Of a stretch of DNA of 64,000 bases, positions 38,182 through 47,798 are shown in pieces; position 1 is the stretch's first letter; every line of letters begins with the position of its first letter. The position numbers were made by a program, and so were the translations under genes. The notes beneath the pieces were generated by a model that did not search any database, was not told the DNA's origin, and was given only the letters and a program-made list of their open reading frames with translations. The stretch lies in assembly GCF_041431415.1 (NCBI RefSeq), contig NZ_CP107845.1, forward strand, positions 6,572,001-6,636,000, in the 5' to 3' direction. The DNA is from Streptomyces sp. NBC_00513 (GTDB lineage Bacteria; Actinomycetota; Actinomycetes; Streptomycetales; Streptomycetaceae).

Positions 38182-39647
38182 GACGACACCGCCTCGGTGG
38201 TTCGCGCGTACAGCTTCAACAGGCTCTGGCCGAGCATCGCGGAGCGGTAGCCCGCGCTGGCGCGATGATCGTCCATCGGGGTGCCCTGGGCGCGCAGCAC
38301 CCGGGACGCGGCCTCGACGGTCTCCGCCACCCACGGCCTGCCCTCCAGGGCCGCCTCGGTGGCCAACGCGCGGATCGGGGTGGCGGCCACGCCACCCAGG
38401 CCGATGCGCGCCTTGCGGACGATCCCGCCCTCGATGTCGAGCGCGAAGGCGACCGCCACGCTGGAGATGTCGTCGAAGCGCCGCTTGGCGATCTTGTGGA
38501 ATGCCGTGACCCGTGACAGCGGCAGCGGGATGCGCACCGCGCGGATCAGTTCGTCGGGGCGGCGCACGCTCCGCCGGTAGCCGGTGAAGTAGTCGGCGAG
38601 GGGCACCTCGCGCTCACCGTCGGCGCCGGCGAGCACCAGCGATGCCTCCAGCGCGAGCAGGACGGGCGGGCTGTCACCGATGGGGGACCCGGTACCCAGG
38701 TTGCCGCCGAGGGTCGCGCTGTTGCGAATGAGCCGGGACGCGAACTGCGGGAACAGCTCCGCCAACAGCGGGACGCTGCCGTCGAGGCGGCGTTCGATCT
38801 CCGTCAGCGTCTGCGCCGCCCCGATCTCGACGTGATCGGATTCGACGCGCAGGGACCGTAGTTCGGGCAGCCGGTCGACGGCCACCACGCAATTCGCCCG
38901 CCGCGAGCGGATGTTGACCTCGACGCCCCAGTCGGTGCTGCCTGCGACGACCACGGCCTCGGGCCGCTCGCGCAGCAGTCGCAGCGCTTCGGCCAGGGTG
39001 CCCGGCCGCAGGAACACACTGTCGTCCCGCGAGTACGCGGTGGCGACCGGTGCGGGCGGGGACTGCTCGCGACGCCGCGCCAACACGTCGTCCTCGGTGG
39101 GCGATCCGACGGCGAACGCGGCATCGCGGATGGGCCGGTAGCCGGTGCAGCGGCACAGGTTCCCGCTCAGCGCGTGCAGATCGAAGCCGTTCGGACCGTG
39201 CTCGGGGTCCGTGGCGTCGGCCGAGTCCGAGTCCGCGTGCGCGCAGCGGTCGGGCCGGTAGTACTCGGAGGCCATGCTGCAGATGAACCCCGGCGTGCAG
39301 TACCCGCATTGGGAGCCGCCGCGGACGGCCATCTCCTCCTGTACTGGGTGCAACGCGGCCGGTGTGCCGGGTGCGCCGGCGGTGGCGAGACCTTCGGAGG
39401 TGACGACCTCCTGGCCGTCGAGCGCGGCGACCGGGACCAGGCAGGCGTTGACCGCCACCCAGTCCGTCGGCATGTTCACCCCGGGCCGTGCCACGAGGAC
39501 CGAACAGGCGCCGCATTCGCCCTCGGCGCAGCCCTCCTTGGTACCGGTGAGGCCGCGTTCGCGCAGAAAGTCCAGCACCGTGGTGTGGGGCGCGCACGGT
39601 GCGATCGTCGCTTCTTTTCCGTTGACGGTGATGCGCGCCGCTACCAT
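38178..39647 (-). CDS. xdhA: Xanthine dehydrogenase FeS/FAD subunit
   Basis: 489 residues: two [2Fe-2S] clusters (CAEGECGACSVLVARPG with the plant-type motif; QCGYCTPGFICSM and LCRCTGYRPIRDA for the second), followed from about residue 210 by an FAD-binding domain (VVVAGSTDWGVEV, NSATLGGNLGTGSPIGDSPP). It carries electrons from the molybdenum subunit to NAD+. The operon order is xdhA-xdhB-xdhC, all overlapping. The long 5' region holds a promoter and a 25-aa leader ORF. Confidence 0.95.
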
Positions 39648-39836
39648 GGCACGTCCTCGTTCCGGCGCACGGTCGATCTGATGGTCCTGGTCGCCATGTG
39701 GGGTGCTTTCTCGTTCAGTGGCGCGGCCCGATGAACCCGAGCGCGACGCATCGGCACGCAGCGAGGTGCCGTGAAGGGTGAAGGGCAGGAGAAGGTACCG
39801 GGGCCGCGATCGGGCACGTCGGCAAGGAAGGGCTGT

Positions 39837-39914
39837 TCAGCAGCCGTGTGCCACGCGACCCGGAGCCCAGGCGATCTGGTGGGCGAGGCGAAGCATTGCG
39901 GAGATGGTCGACAT
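39837..39914 (-). CDS. 25-aa leader-type ORF upstream of xdhA
   Basis: ATG 39914 with AAGGAGG upstream opens MSTISAMLRLAHQIAWAPGR followed by VAHGC. It lies 37 bp after a good promoter's start point and 190 bp before xdhA. The strong ribosome site, short length and position suggest a leader peptide for the xdh transcript. No family recognised. Confidence 0.55.
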   Translation of the reverse strand: MSTISAMLRLAHQIAWAPGRVAHGC

Positions 39915-39957
39915 CCGACTTCGCCTCCTTCCAGTGGCTCGTGAGCGGGTGCGGTCG

Positions 39958-39987
39958 AAGTTACGTTGCCGCGGGTTCACCGGTCAA
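39958..39987 (-). promoter_or_regulatory. Probable promoter of the xdh transcript
   Basis: On the minus strand TTGACC (39987-39982), an 18-bp spacer and TAACTT (39963-39958) form a good housekeeping-type promoter directly before the 25-aa ORF and xdhA. The 39648-40094 gap otherwise shows no gene. Confidence 0.65.
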
Positions 39988-40094
39988 GCCCGATCCCGGT
40001 TGATCGCACGAAGGCCGGCCACCGCGCGGGGGAGGTTCTCGTACGCGACTCCAGACGTGTCCTCGCCGGACGCGCGGCGGGTGACGCGCCACCC

Positions 40095-40931
40095 TCACGC
40101 CCGGGCAGGCGGTGTGCCCGGAGGGCTCTGGGGGTTGAAGCGGATCGGGGCCTGGAAGCGGGCCTTGCGGGCGGCGCGGCGGAAGACCGTGAGGACGGCC
40201 GGGCCGGCGAGACAGACACAGGCGAAGTTGGTGACGGCGCGGCCGGTGTCCCAGCCGAGGGAGGTGGCGAGGTCGAAGGCGAGGTACCGGTGGAACTGCT
40301 CGGTGAAGGGGAGCCCGGGCAGGTAGGCGATGGAGCTGTTGGGATCGAGGGAGAACGGCCAGAAGGAGAGGTTGAGGAGGAACCCGAAGAGGTAACCCGA
40401 CACCGAGCCGTAGACGGCCAGCAGGCCGACCTCGCGGCGGCCGGTCGCCTTCGGAAGGAACCCGGCGAGCATCCCGACGAAGGCGCAGCCGAACATCTGG
40501 TACGGCATCCACGGCCCGACTCCGCCGGTGATCAGAGCGGAGGCGAAGAGCGAGGTGCAGCCGAGGGTGAAGCCGAAGCCCGGTCCGTAGACGCGCCCGG
40601 CGAGAACGAGGATGAAGAACACCGTCTCGATGCCGGCGGTGCCCGCGCCGAGGGGACGGATCGCGGCGTTCACGGCCGACAGGACCCCGAGCATGGCCAG
40701 GGCCTTGGAGTTGATGCCGCCCTCGGCGATCTCGGAGATCACCACGCACAGCACCACGACGAGCAGCACACCGAAGATCAGCGGCGGTGCGTAGTTCGAG
40801 CCGAACTTCCCCGGCGCGACGAGGAACGGCCAGAAGAACGCGACGACCCCGAGGAAGCCGGCCATGGCGATGACGATCCCGGCCCGGGCGCGGATGCGGA
40901 TGGCCGCGGTGTACGTGCTGTACGTGCTCAC
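40095..40931 (-). CDS. ECF transporter substrate-binding (S) component, B12-linked
   Basis: 278 residues with about six or seven hydrophobic segments (GIVIAMAGFLGVVAFFWPFLVAP; PLIFGVLLVVVLCVVI; ALITGGVGPWMPYQMFGCAF; VGLLAVYGSVSGYLFGFLL). GVGPWMPYQMF resembles the conserved loop of energy-coupling factor S components. The gene starts with a GTG overlapping the ATPase stop (GTGA) and ends the operon under a cobalamin riboswitch. Cobalamin or a precursor is therefore the likely cargo; this comes from the operon, not from the binding-site residues. Confidence 0.87.
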   Translation of the reverse strand: MSTYSTYTAAIRIRARAGIVIAMAGFLGVVAFFWPFLVAPGKFGSNYAPPLIFGVLLVVVLCVVISEIAEGGINSKALAMLGVLSAVNAAIRPLGAGTAGIETVFFILVLAGRVYGPGFGFTLGCTSLFASALITGGVGPWMPYQMFGCAFVGMLAGFLPKATGRREVGLLAVYGSVSGYLFGFLLNLSFWPFSLDPNSSIAYLPGLPFTEQFHRYLAFDLATSLGWDTGRAVTNFACVCLAGPAVLTVFRRAARKARFQAPIRFNPQSPPGTPPARA

Positions 40932-42583
40932 GAGGCCGGGTCCGTTCCGTCGGAGGGGAGTACGGCGGTCAGTTGCTCCACGGTGAGGAAGGGCAGCGGA
41001 GCAAGGATCTTCGCGGTCTGGGGGGCGAAGACGGGGGAGGCCACGATGACCTCGTGGGTGGGGCCGTCGGCGACGATGTCGCCTTCGGCCATGACCACGA
41101 CCCGGTCGGCTGCGCGCGCCACGAACTCCACGTCGTGCGTGGAGATCACCACGGCGCGGCCCTCCGCGGCCAGATCGTCGACGATGCGGATCAGTTCGCC
41201 CTTGGCGCGGTAGTCGAGTCCGCGGGTCGGCTCGTCGAGGAGCAGCACCCGGGGGGCCGCGGTCAGCTGGATCGCCAGGACCAGCGCCAGCTTCTGCCCC
41301 TCGGAGAGATCACGGGGGTGGGTGGTGTCCGGGATGGCGGGCGCCAGCCGGTCCAGGATGGCGCGCGCCCGGATCCCGTCCGCGGCGACCCCGGATTCGC
41401 TGTCGGCCTGGTCGAGTTCCTGCTTGACGGACTCCAGGTACAGCAGGTCGGTGGGGGTCTGGGGGACCAGACCGACCAGTCGCCGGGCCTCCGCGGCGGA
41501 GAGCTCGCGCGGATCGCGCGGGCCCTTGCCCCCGGTGGAGGCGACGGCCACGGAGCCGGCCTTGCGCGGCCCGGAACCCTGGAGCGCCCACAACAGCGAG
41601 GACTTGCCGGACCCGTTGCGGCCCATGAGGGCGGTGATCTCGCCGCCGTGCAGGGTGAGGTCGACCTCCCGGACGGCGGGGACGCCGTGGTAGGTGACGG
41701 TGACACCGCGTGCGGCGAGGAGCTCCGTACGCTGTTCGGGCGAGGTGGGCCGCACCGGCGGGGGAGCGGTGTCCGTCAGGGACCTGCGCAGGGGGGCCGC
41801 GGCGCGGCGGGCGTCGCGGATCGACAGGGGCAGCGGGGTCCAGCCCGCCGCGCGGCCGAGTTCCACGATGGGCGGGGCGATGGACGAGGCTCGGAAGATG
41901 TCGGCGGGCGTTCCGGAGACGACACGGCCGTTGCCGGGGAGGTGGATGACGCGGTCGGCGTACTGGACGACGCGCTCCAGGCGGTGTTCGGCGAGGAGCA
42001 CGGTGACGCCGAGGTCGTGGACGAGGCGGGTGACGGCGGCGAGGACCTCCTCGGCGGCCGTCGGGTCCAGTGCGGAGGTCGGCTCGTCCAGGACGAGGAC
42101 GCGCGGATGGGCCGTGAGGACCGAGCCGATGGCGACACGCTGTTGCTGTCCGCCGGAGAGTTCGTGCAGGGCGCGGTGACGCAGGTCGGCGAGGCCGAGG
42201 AGGTCGAGGGTCTCTTCCACGCGCTTGCGCATGGTGGCCGGCGGGACAGCCAACTGCTCCATGGAGTAGGCGAGTTCCTCCTCGACGGTGTCGGTGACGA
42301 AGCCGTCGAGCGGATCCTGTCCCACGACGCCCACGACGTCCGCGAGTTCACGCGGGGGGTGCTGCGCCGTGTCCCGGCCGTCGACCACCACGCGGCCGAA
42401 GAGGGTGCCGCCGGTGAAGTGCGGTACGAGGCCGTTGACGGCGCCGAGGAGCGTGGACTTGCCGACGCCCGTGTGACCTACGACGAGGCAGAGTTCTCCC
42501 TCCTCCACGGTCAGGTCCACGTCCCGCAGGACCGGATCGCTCGTGTCCTCGTACTGGACGGTGACCTGGTCGAAGGTGATCAC
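40928..42583 (-). CDS. Fused ECF ATPase, EcfA1-EcfA2 in one chain
   Basis: 551 residues with two complete ATP-binding cassettes. The first has GHTGVGKST, LSGGQQQRVAIG and VLDEPTSALD; the second GRNGSGKSS, LSEGQKLALVL and LLDEPTRGLD, linked near PPPVRPTSPEQRTEL. Most ECF modules use two separate ATPases; here one polypeptide holds both. It drives uptake by the EcfT/S complex. GTG 42583 overlaps the EcfT stop by GTGA. A longer frame on this strand upstream is only a shadow of EcfT. Confidence 0.9.
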   Translation of the reverse strand: MITFDQVTVQYEDTSDPVLRDVDLTVEEGELCLVVGHTGVGKSTLLGAVNGLVPHFTGGTLFGRVVVDGRDTAQHPPRELADVVGVVGQDPLDGFVTDTVEEELAYSMEQLAVPPATMRKRVEETLDLLGLADLRHRALHELSGGQQQRVAIGSVLTAHPRVLVLDEPTSALDPTAAEEVLAAVTRLVHDLGVTVLLAEHRLERVVQYADRVIHLPGNGRVVSGTPADIFRASSIAPPIVELGRAAGWTPLPLSIRDARRAAAPLRRSLTDTAPPPVRPTSPEQRTELLAARGVTVTYHGVPAVREVDLTLHGGEITALMGRNGSGKSSLLWALQGSGPRKAGSVAVASTGGKGPRDPRELSAAEARRLVGLVPQTPTDLLYLESVKQELDQADSESGVAADGIRARAILDRLAPAIPDTTHPRDLSEGQKLALVLAIQLTAAPRVLLLDEPTRGLDYRAKGELIRIVDDLAAEGRAVVISTHDVEFVARAADRVVVMAEGDIVADGPTHEVIVASPVFAPQTAKILAPLPFLTVEQLTAVLPSDGTDPAS

Positions 42584-43770
42584 GTGGATTCCTCGGTGCG
42601 CTGTGCGGGAACGGCCGGGCGGACGGGCGGGCTCGGGGGCGGGGCCAGGAACCCGGCCGTTCCCGCGAGGAGGATCGCCGCAGTCGGAACGAGCGGCAGC
42701 GTCGGCCAACTGAGCGGGTAGATCGAGGGGTTGAGCTCGGCGGCGTCGAAGCCGACGTTGGCGAACAGCAGCACCGCGGACAGCACCCCGCAGCCGGCGA
42801 CGGCCCACTCGGCAAAGTGCCAGGGATCGGGGCGGTAGGTGGTACGGGTGATGCGCCGGCCGCCGAGACGCAGGCCCGCGAAGCACAGGAGGGCGCCCAC
42901 GCCCATGGCGGGTAGCCCGAGCAGTCTCGGCGCGGTGGCGTCGAGGAGTCCGTAGGCCCCGGCGCACAGGCCGCACATGCCGAGGAGCATGAGGGCGCCG
43001 GTCGCGCGGCGGGAGCGACGGGTGGCGGTGCCGGCCCGGCCGTAGCCGCGGGAGTCCATGGCGGCGGCCAGGCGCAGGGAGCGTTCCAGGGCGTCTTCGA
43101 GGACCGGCACGATGATGCCGCGCAGGGCCCTGAGCCCCTTGGCACGGCCGGCCCGCAGCCGTTTGGCCCGGTGCACCCGCTGCACGCTCTGCACCAGTTG
43201 GGGGGCGACGCTGATCGACACGGTGACGGCGACGCCAAGTTCGTAGAGGGCGCCGGGCAGGATCCGCAGGGCCCGTTTGGGATTGGCGAGGGTGTTGGCG
43301 GCGCCGACGCAGCACAGCATGCAGGCGAGTCGCAGCCCGTCGGTCGCCGCGGAAAGCAGCGCCTCCAGTGAGACGGGCCCGCCGAGTCGGATGCCGGCGT
43401 ACCAGTCGGGGGTCGGGACGTGCGGCAGCGAGAAGAGGAAGTGGTCCCGGGGGGTGATGCCGGTGGCGAAGATCGCGCGGAAGAGCACCCTGATCGTGAC
43501 GACGGTGAGCGCGAGGTAGAGGTAGTACGTGAAGCCGCGCGCCCAGGGGGCCTCGGTGCGGCGCATGGTGATGACGTAGCCGAGGACCGCGAGGACGAGG
43601 AACAGCAGCAGCGGGTTGTTGGTGCGGCTGACGGCGGTGGCGAGGGCGAGCGCCCAGATCCACCAGGCGACGGGGTGCAGGGTGCGGGGCAGCCGGCGGC
43701 CGCCCGTGTCCGGCGCGGGGCCGGACACGGGCGGCCCGGCCGCCGCGGCCGCGGTGGTGGTGCGTGACAC
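42580..43770 (-). CDS. ECF transporter T component (EcfT/CbiQ-like)
   Basis: 396 residues with 5-8 membrane segments in two blocks. The coupling helix region has the Ala-Arg-Gly-type motif AAAMDSRGYGRAG that contacts the ATPases, and EcfT-like RGIIVPVLEDALERSLRLA precedes it. It links the fused ATPase to the S component. The extended C-terminal half (GALMLLGMCGLCAGAYGLLD onward) adds extra helices compared with standard EcfT. GTG 43770 lies 4 bp after the SCO2322-like gene. Confidence 0.87.
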   Translation of the reverse strand: MSRTTTAAAAAGPPVSGPAPDTGGRRLPRTLHPVAWWIWALALATAVSRTNNPLLLFLVLAVLGYVITMRRTEAPWARGFTYYLYLALTVVTIRVLFRAIFATGITPRDHFLFSLPHVPTPDWYAGIRLGGPVSLEALLSAATDGLRLACMLCCVGAANTLANPKRALRILPGALYELGVAVTVSISVAPQLVQSVQRVHRAKRLRAGRAKGLRALRGIIVPVLEDALERSLRLAAAMDSRGYGRAGTATRRSRRATGALMLLGMCGLCAGAYGLLDATAPRLLGLPAMGVGALLCFAGLRLGGRRITRTTYRPDPWHFAEWAVAGCGVLSAVLLFANVGFDAAELNPSIYPLSWPTLPLVPTAAILLAGTAGFLAPPPSPPVRPAVPAQRTEEST

Positions 43771-43774
43771 GCGG

Positions 43775-44716
43775 CTACTCCGTACGACGGCGGCGCTTGG
43801 CGGCGAACACGGCGGCGGCGCCGATCAGCAGCACCAGCGCCCCGGCGCCGACGGCGGGCAGGTACGAGCCCGCGTCGTGCTCGGCGTCGGCGGCGGGCGC
43901 CGCGTCGACGACCTCGGGCCCGGGGGCGGGGGCGGCCACGGAAGGGGCACCGGTCGTCGGCGGGGTGGTGGGCGTCGGCGGGACGCTCACGGAGGGGCTC
44001 GGCGAGGCCGAGGGGCCCTCCGAGGCCGTGGGGGCGGGCGGCGTCGTCGCGGCCGGCGGCGTCGCGGCCGGCGGGGGATTCTCCGGCTTCGGTCCGGTGT
44101 TCGCGTTCGGCGGGAGAGGGGCCGCGGTGCGGGTGTCCTGCGGCTGCGGCCCGGTGGCGCCCGTGGGTCGGGTGTTCCTGGCGCGCAGTTGGTCCGGGGT
44201 GACCAGGGGCTTGCCCTCGGTCCCCTCGACGTTCGTGCTCCCGAAGACCCACAGGTCGACGCTGCCGGGACTCGGCTTGTAGAGCATGGCGCCGAGTTGG
44301 CTGTAGTCCCACGTGTTCTGGCCCGGGTTCGCGTGCCAGTACGACCAGTAGGCGGAGGCGGGCGGGGTCAGGACACAGTCGTCCTGTTGCGGCGTCGGGT
44401 ACTGCTTCCCGCCCTGGTGCCCGCTGTAGCCGATGCGGCAGATGAACGCGGGGCCGTCGTGGCCGGTGCCGGTGGTGGCCCAGCCGCCCTGGTTGAGGAG
44501 TTCGTATCCGGTGGTGGGCGTCGTACCGCAGGAGCGGTACACGGGCCCGCCCCAGTGGCTGAAGTCCACGGCGAGCACGACTCCGGAGGAGGTCGTGCAC
44601 TGGCCCATGGGCTGCGGGGCCGCCCCGGCCGGGGCCGCGGTGGCCGCGAAGGCCGCCACCGTCAGCCCCAGGGCGGCCGCCGCGCGGGCGAGGACGCGCG
44701 TGACGCGGAGGGTCAT
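43775..44716 (-). CDS. SCO2322-type secreted protein with DUF4430-like domain
   Basis: 313 residues from ATG 44716. A signal peptide (LARAAAALGLTVAAFAATAA) is followed by a ~140-residue domain with four Cys: CTTSSGVVLAVDFSHWGG, CGTTPTTGYELLNQGGWATT, GPAFICRIGYSG and CVLTPPASAYWSYWHANPG. It is closely similar to the N-terminal domain of the adjacent 935-aa protein. Then follow a long Pro/Thr/Ala linker, a hydrophobic helix after YLPAVGAG and a basic KRRRR end, so it is surface-anchored. The AYWSY...W.Y...GDVD/GSVDLWVFG pattern resembles the DUF4430 (transcobalamin beta-domain) family; this resemblance is my inference. ATGA overlap with the gene upstream. Confidence 0.85.
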   Translation of the reverse strand: MTLRVTRVLARAAAALGLTVAAFAATAAPAGAAPQPMGQCTTSSGVVLAVDFSHWGGPVYRSCGTTPTTGYELLNQGGWATTGTGHDGPAFICRIGYSGHQGGKQYPTPQQDDCVLTPPASAYWSYWHANPGQNTWDYSQLGAMLYKPSPGSVDLWVFGSTNVEGTEGKPLVTPDQLRARNTRPTGATGPQPQDTRTAAPLPPNANTGPKPENPPPAATPPAATTPPAPTASEGPSASPSPSVSVPPTPTTPPTTGAPSVAAPAPGPEVVDAAPAADAEHDAGSYLPAVGAGALVLLIGAAAVFAAKRRRRTE

Positions 44717-47520
44717 CGGTCCGCCTCCGCCGGGTCGCGGCGGGTACGGGACAGGACGACGAGCCGCCAACCGGCGAGCGTCAGCACGGCCGCGGCGCCC
44801 GCGAGCGCTCCGACCTGGAGGCCGGTGGACGCGAGGCGGCCGCCCGAACCGCCCTGCGCGAGAGCGCCGCCGCCCGAGGCGCCCGCGCTCTCGCCGGGGG
44901 TCACGATGACCGGCGTGCCACCCGCACCGCCGGTGGACGGGGACGAGATGACGGGGACGGGCCGGGCGCTGGTGCCGTCGAGGCTGCGGGTGAGGGTGGC
45001 GAAGGAGATGCCGGTGGTGCCGCTGATGGCCTGGGTGGAGGCACGCATGTCGGAACCGGACGGGTCACCCTTGATGACGTTGAAGCCACCGTCGGCGTTC
45101 TGCTGGGTCGCCAGGAACGTGCGGGCCTTGGCGATCTGGGCGCCGTACTTGGTGGCGTCCAGCGAGAGTCCCTGGATGGCGAGGGCGCAGGAGTTGACGG
45201 AGTTCCCGGAGGCGCCCTGGAATCCGCCGTCCGCCTTCTGCTGCGCCGCGAGCCAGGCGAGGGCCTTGTCCACGGCCCGCTGCGAGTCGGCGTCCGGCAG
45301 CCGGTCCAGGGTCATGGCGGCCATGGCCGTGGAGTCGACCTCGGTCCTGCTGGCCTCGCCGATCAGGCTGACCCAGCCGCCGGAAGGCTGCTGGAGGCTC
45401 TTGAGGTACGCGATCGGCTCGGCCGCGGCGGCCGTCTCACCCGCACGGACCTGCGCCATGATGCCGAGCGACTGCTTGAAGACCGAGTTGGCGTAGGTGT
45501 AGTTGCCCTTCGCCGCGCACTCCTGGCGAGTACTGGTCTTGGCCTTGCAGGTGATCTTGGCGAGTGCGCCGATCAGATCCTGGCCACCGAAGTTCCGCGG
45601 ATCGCGACCCACGGCCTGGGCGAGCAGGGCCACCTTTCCGATGGAGCCGCCGCCCGCGCGCTTGGTGCCGACGAGGGTCCAGTCGTGGATGCCGCGGTTC
45701 TGGCCGTCCTTGCCGCCCTTGTCGAAGAAGTCGACGATGTCGCGGAGCGTGGCGTTGTCCCCGCCGGTGGCCGCCAGGGCGTAGGCACCGTCGATGGTCA
45801 TGCCGTAGTCGGCGAACCTCGTGCCGGGCCCGCCGTCGTAGAACCGGCCCTGGATCAGCCGGGTGGGGTCGGTGATGTACGCCACGCCCTTCTTGATGTC
45901 CGGCCCGTCGCCCGGCGCGATGGTCGGGGTGGGGTCGGTGGGCTTCGGGTCGGTCGGCTTCGGGTCGGTGGGCTTCGGGTCGGGCTTCTTGGTGGTCAGT
46001 GCCACCAGGTCGCTCTTGGCGCCGGCGACGACGACGGGGGCCGTGGCGAACAGGCGCGACTCGGTGTCGTCCTCCTCGAAGCCGAAGCCGCCCTCGGTGA
46101 ACTGGTGCTTGGAGAGCCAGGACAGGCCCGCGTCCGCGGGGTCCGTGTCGCCGAGCGCGCGCAGGGCCTGGGCGGCCCATGCGGTGGAGCTCGGGCTGCC
46201 GGTCGTCATGTAGGAGGCGGAGGGCCAGGCGCCGCTCGCCAGGCGGGACTTCTTGAGGTGGGCCCGTGCCTTCTCGACGGCCGTGTCGTGTCCGCCGGCC
46301 CGCTTGAGGGCCAGCGCGATCAGGCCGGTGGAGGTGGCGTCACTGTCGCACCAGCCACCGGAGCGGATCAGGATGGAGGTGAAGCCGCCGTCCTCGCACT
46401 GGAGGCCGGTCAGCCGGTTCACCGCGTCGGCCGGGGGAGTGACACCGCCGTTGAGCAGCGCGATGACGGCCATGGCCTGGGCGTCGGACTGGCCCGTGGT
46501 GCGGAAGTCGCCCTTGGTGAGGCAGCCCTCGATCGTCTCGCCGTCGCCGATGTCGCGCGGGCAGACGTACTTCACGAGGTCCCCGAGCAGGTCGTGGCCG
46601 CCGAAGGCGCGGGGGTCCTTGCCGGTGGCCTCCGCGACGAGCGCGAGCCGCGCGGCGGCGGTGGCGTCGGGGATCCCGTCCTTGCCCGCGGGGTAGGCGT
46701 ACGCGTCCGTCTGCGCGGGCGTGGCCAGGAAGTCGGCGGCCTTGCGGGCCACCGGGCTCTCCCGGTCGGCAGCGGCCAGGGCGAGGACGACCTCGGTGGT
46801 GAGGAAGTGGTTCGGGGTGCTCGCGCCCTCGTCGACGACGCGCTCCCCGTTCGTCAGCTTCCCGGTGAGCCAGCGGGTGGCGGCCGGCACGTCGACCGCG
46901 CCCGGCCCGGTCGGCGGGGTGGAGGGCCCGGTCGGGTCGGGCGAGGGGACACTCCCGCGGGCCCGCACGTCGTCGGGGGTGAAGGTGGGCTTGCCGGAGG
47001 AGCCGCCGACGTCCGTGCCACCGAACACCCAGGCGTCCACGTCACCGGGCTTCGGGGTGCGGGACATCGCACCGAGTGAGCTGTAGGTCCAGTTCTTCTG
47101 ACCCGGCGAGGCGACCCAGTAGGACCAGTAGGCGGTCGCCTGCGGGGTGAGGACGCAGTCCTCCTTGTCCCGAGTGGGGTACTGCGTACCGGAGTTGAAG
47201 GAGCCGTTGCCGATGCGGCAGATGAAGGCGGGGCCGTCGTGGCCGGTGCCCTCGGTGGTGAATCCGCCCGTGTGCAGCAACTCGTAGCCGGTGGTGGGGG
47301 TGGTGTCGCAGCCCCGCTCGACCTTGCCGCCGAAGGGGCCGAAGTCCACGGCGACGATGGCGCCGGTGGTGGCCGTGCACCCCTCGATCGGGTCGGCCGA
47401 GGCGGGCGCCGTTGCGCCCACGAACGCCACGCTCGCCGCGAAGGTCAACAGCGCCGCCGACATGAGCGACAGCAACCTCTTGTTCCCCGTGCGTTGCTCT
47501 GGTTGCTCTGCGGTCCCCAC
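44713..47520 (-). CDS. LAXTG-anchored double alpha/alpha-toroid surface protein
   Basis: 935 residues from GTG 47520. Signal peptide to about residue 42 (LLSLMSAALLTFAASVAFVG). Residues ~46-190: the same four-Cys domain as the next gene (GYELLHTGGFTTEGTGHDGP ... TAYWSYWVASPGQ). Residues ~215-500 and ~545-835: two prenyltransferase/squalene-oxidase-like helical toroids with repeats such as LQCEDGGFTSI and SLQQPSGGWVSLIGEASRTE, split by a KPTDP repeat linker. The C-terminus has LASTG at 896-900, then a membrane helix and RTRRDP, a class E sortase LAXTG signal. The cobalamin riboswitch lies 130 bp upstream. This points to a wall-attached B12-capturing protein; binding itself is inferred. Confidence 0.87.
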   Translation of the reverse strand: MGTAEQPEQRTGNKRLLSLMSAALLTFAASVAFVGATAPASADPIEGCTATTGAIVAVDFGPFGGKVERGCDTTPTTGYELLHTGGFTTEGTGHDGPAFICRIGNGSFNSGTQYPTRDKEDCVLTPQATAYWSYWVASPGQKNWTYSSLGAMSRTPKPGDVDAWVFGGTDVGGSSGKPTFTPDDVRARGSVPSPDPTGPSTPPTGPGAVDVPAATRWLTGKLTNGERVVDEGASTPNHFLTTEVVLALAAADRESPVARKAADFLATPAQTDAYAYPAGKDGIPDATAAARLALVAEATGKDPRAFGGHDLLGDLVKYVCPRDIGDGETIEGCLTKGDFRTTGQSDAQAMAVIALLNGGVTPPADAVNRLTGLQCEDGGFTSILIRSGGWCDSDATSTGLIALALKRAGGHDTAVEKARAHLKKSRLASGAWPSASYMTTGSPSSTAWAAQALRALGDTDPADAGLSWLSKHQFTEGGFGFEEDDTESRLFATAPVVVAGAKSDLVALTTKKPDPKPTDPKPTDPKPTDPTPTIAPGDGPDIKKGVAYITDPTRLIQGRFYDGGPGTRFADYGMTIDGAYALAATGGDNATLRDIVDFFDKGGKDGQNRGIHDWTLVGTKRAGGGSIGKVALLAQAVGRDPRNFGGQDLIGALAKITCKAKTSTRQECAAKGNYTYANSVFKQSLGIMAQVRAGETAAAAEPIAYLKSLQQPSGGWVSLIGEASRTEVDSTAMAAMTLDRLPDADSQRAVDKALAWLAAQQKADGGFQGASGNSVNSCALAIQGLSLDATKYGAQIAKARTFLATQQNADGGFNVIKGDPSGSDMRASTQAISGTTGISFATLTRSLDGTSARPVPVISSPSTGGAGGTPVIVTPGESAGASGGGALAQGGSGGRLASTGLQVGALAGAAAVLTLAGWRLVVLSRTRRDPAEADR
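45932..45982 (-). repeat. 15-bp coding repeats (KPTDP linker)
   Basis: Three near-identical 15-bp units encode Lys-Pro-Thr-Asp-Pro in the linker between the two toroid domains of the surface protein. Confidence 0.7.
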
Positions 47521-47649
47521 GACGGCCCCTCGGGTCGGCCGGGCGGACCAGTGCGTGGCAAAGGGCCTCCGCCGGGCGCCGTGGGCGCCGTCGTCCGCCG
47601 TGGGGCGAAAGGGGAGGCCATTCGAACCACGCCGTAGTCCGCGACGGCG

Positions 47650-47798
47650 CTTCTCGCTGAAAACTTGGCTCCAGGCATTCCGGCTCGCCCGGTGGTGCCG
47701 GGCCTACGGTTGCGGGTCAGCGCCGGATTCCGACCGGCTTCCCCTGGGGCTGAGTGCTTATCAGCCGGATTGGAGCACGCGGATAAAGACGGCGTCAA
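47650..47798 (-). promoter_or_regulatory. Cobalamin riboswitch 1 with promoter
   Basis: On the minus strand a promoter TTGACG (47798-47793), an 18-bp spacer and TCCAAT (47774-47769) is followed by GGGGAAGCCGGTCGGAATCC, GGCGCTGACCCGCAACCGTA and the B12 box GAGCCGGAATGCCTGG (47686-47671). These are the conserved core and box of the cobalamin (AdoCbl) riboswitch. It sits in the leader of the five-gene ECF operon; ligand binding should reduce expression. Confidence 0.88.
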
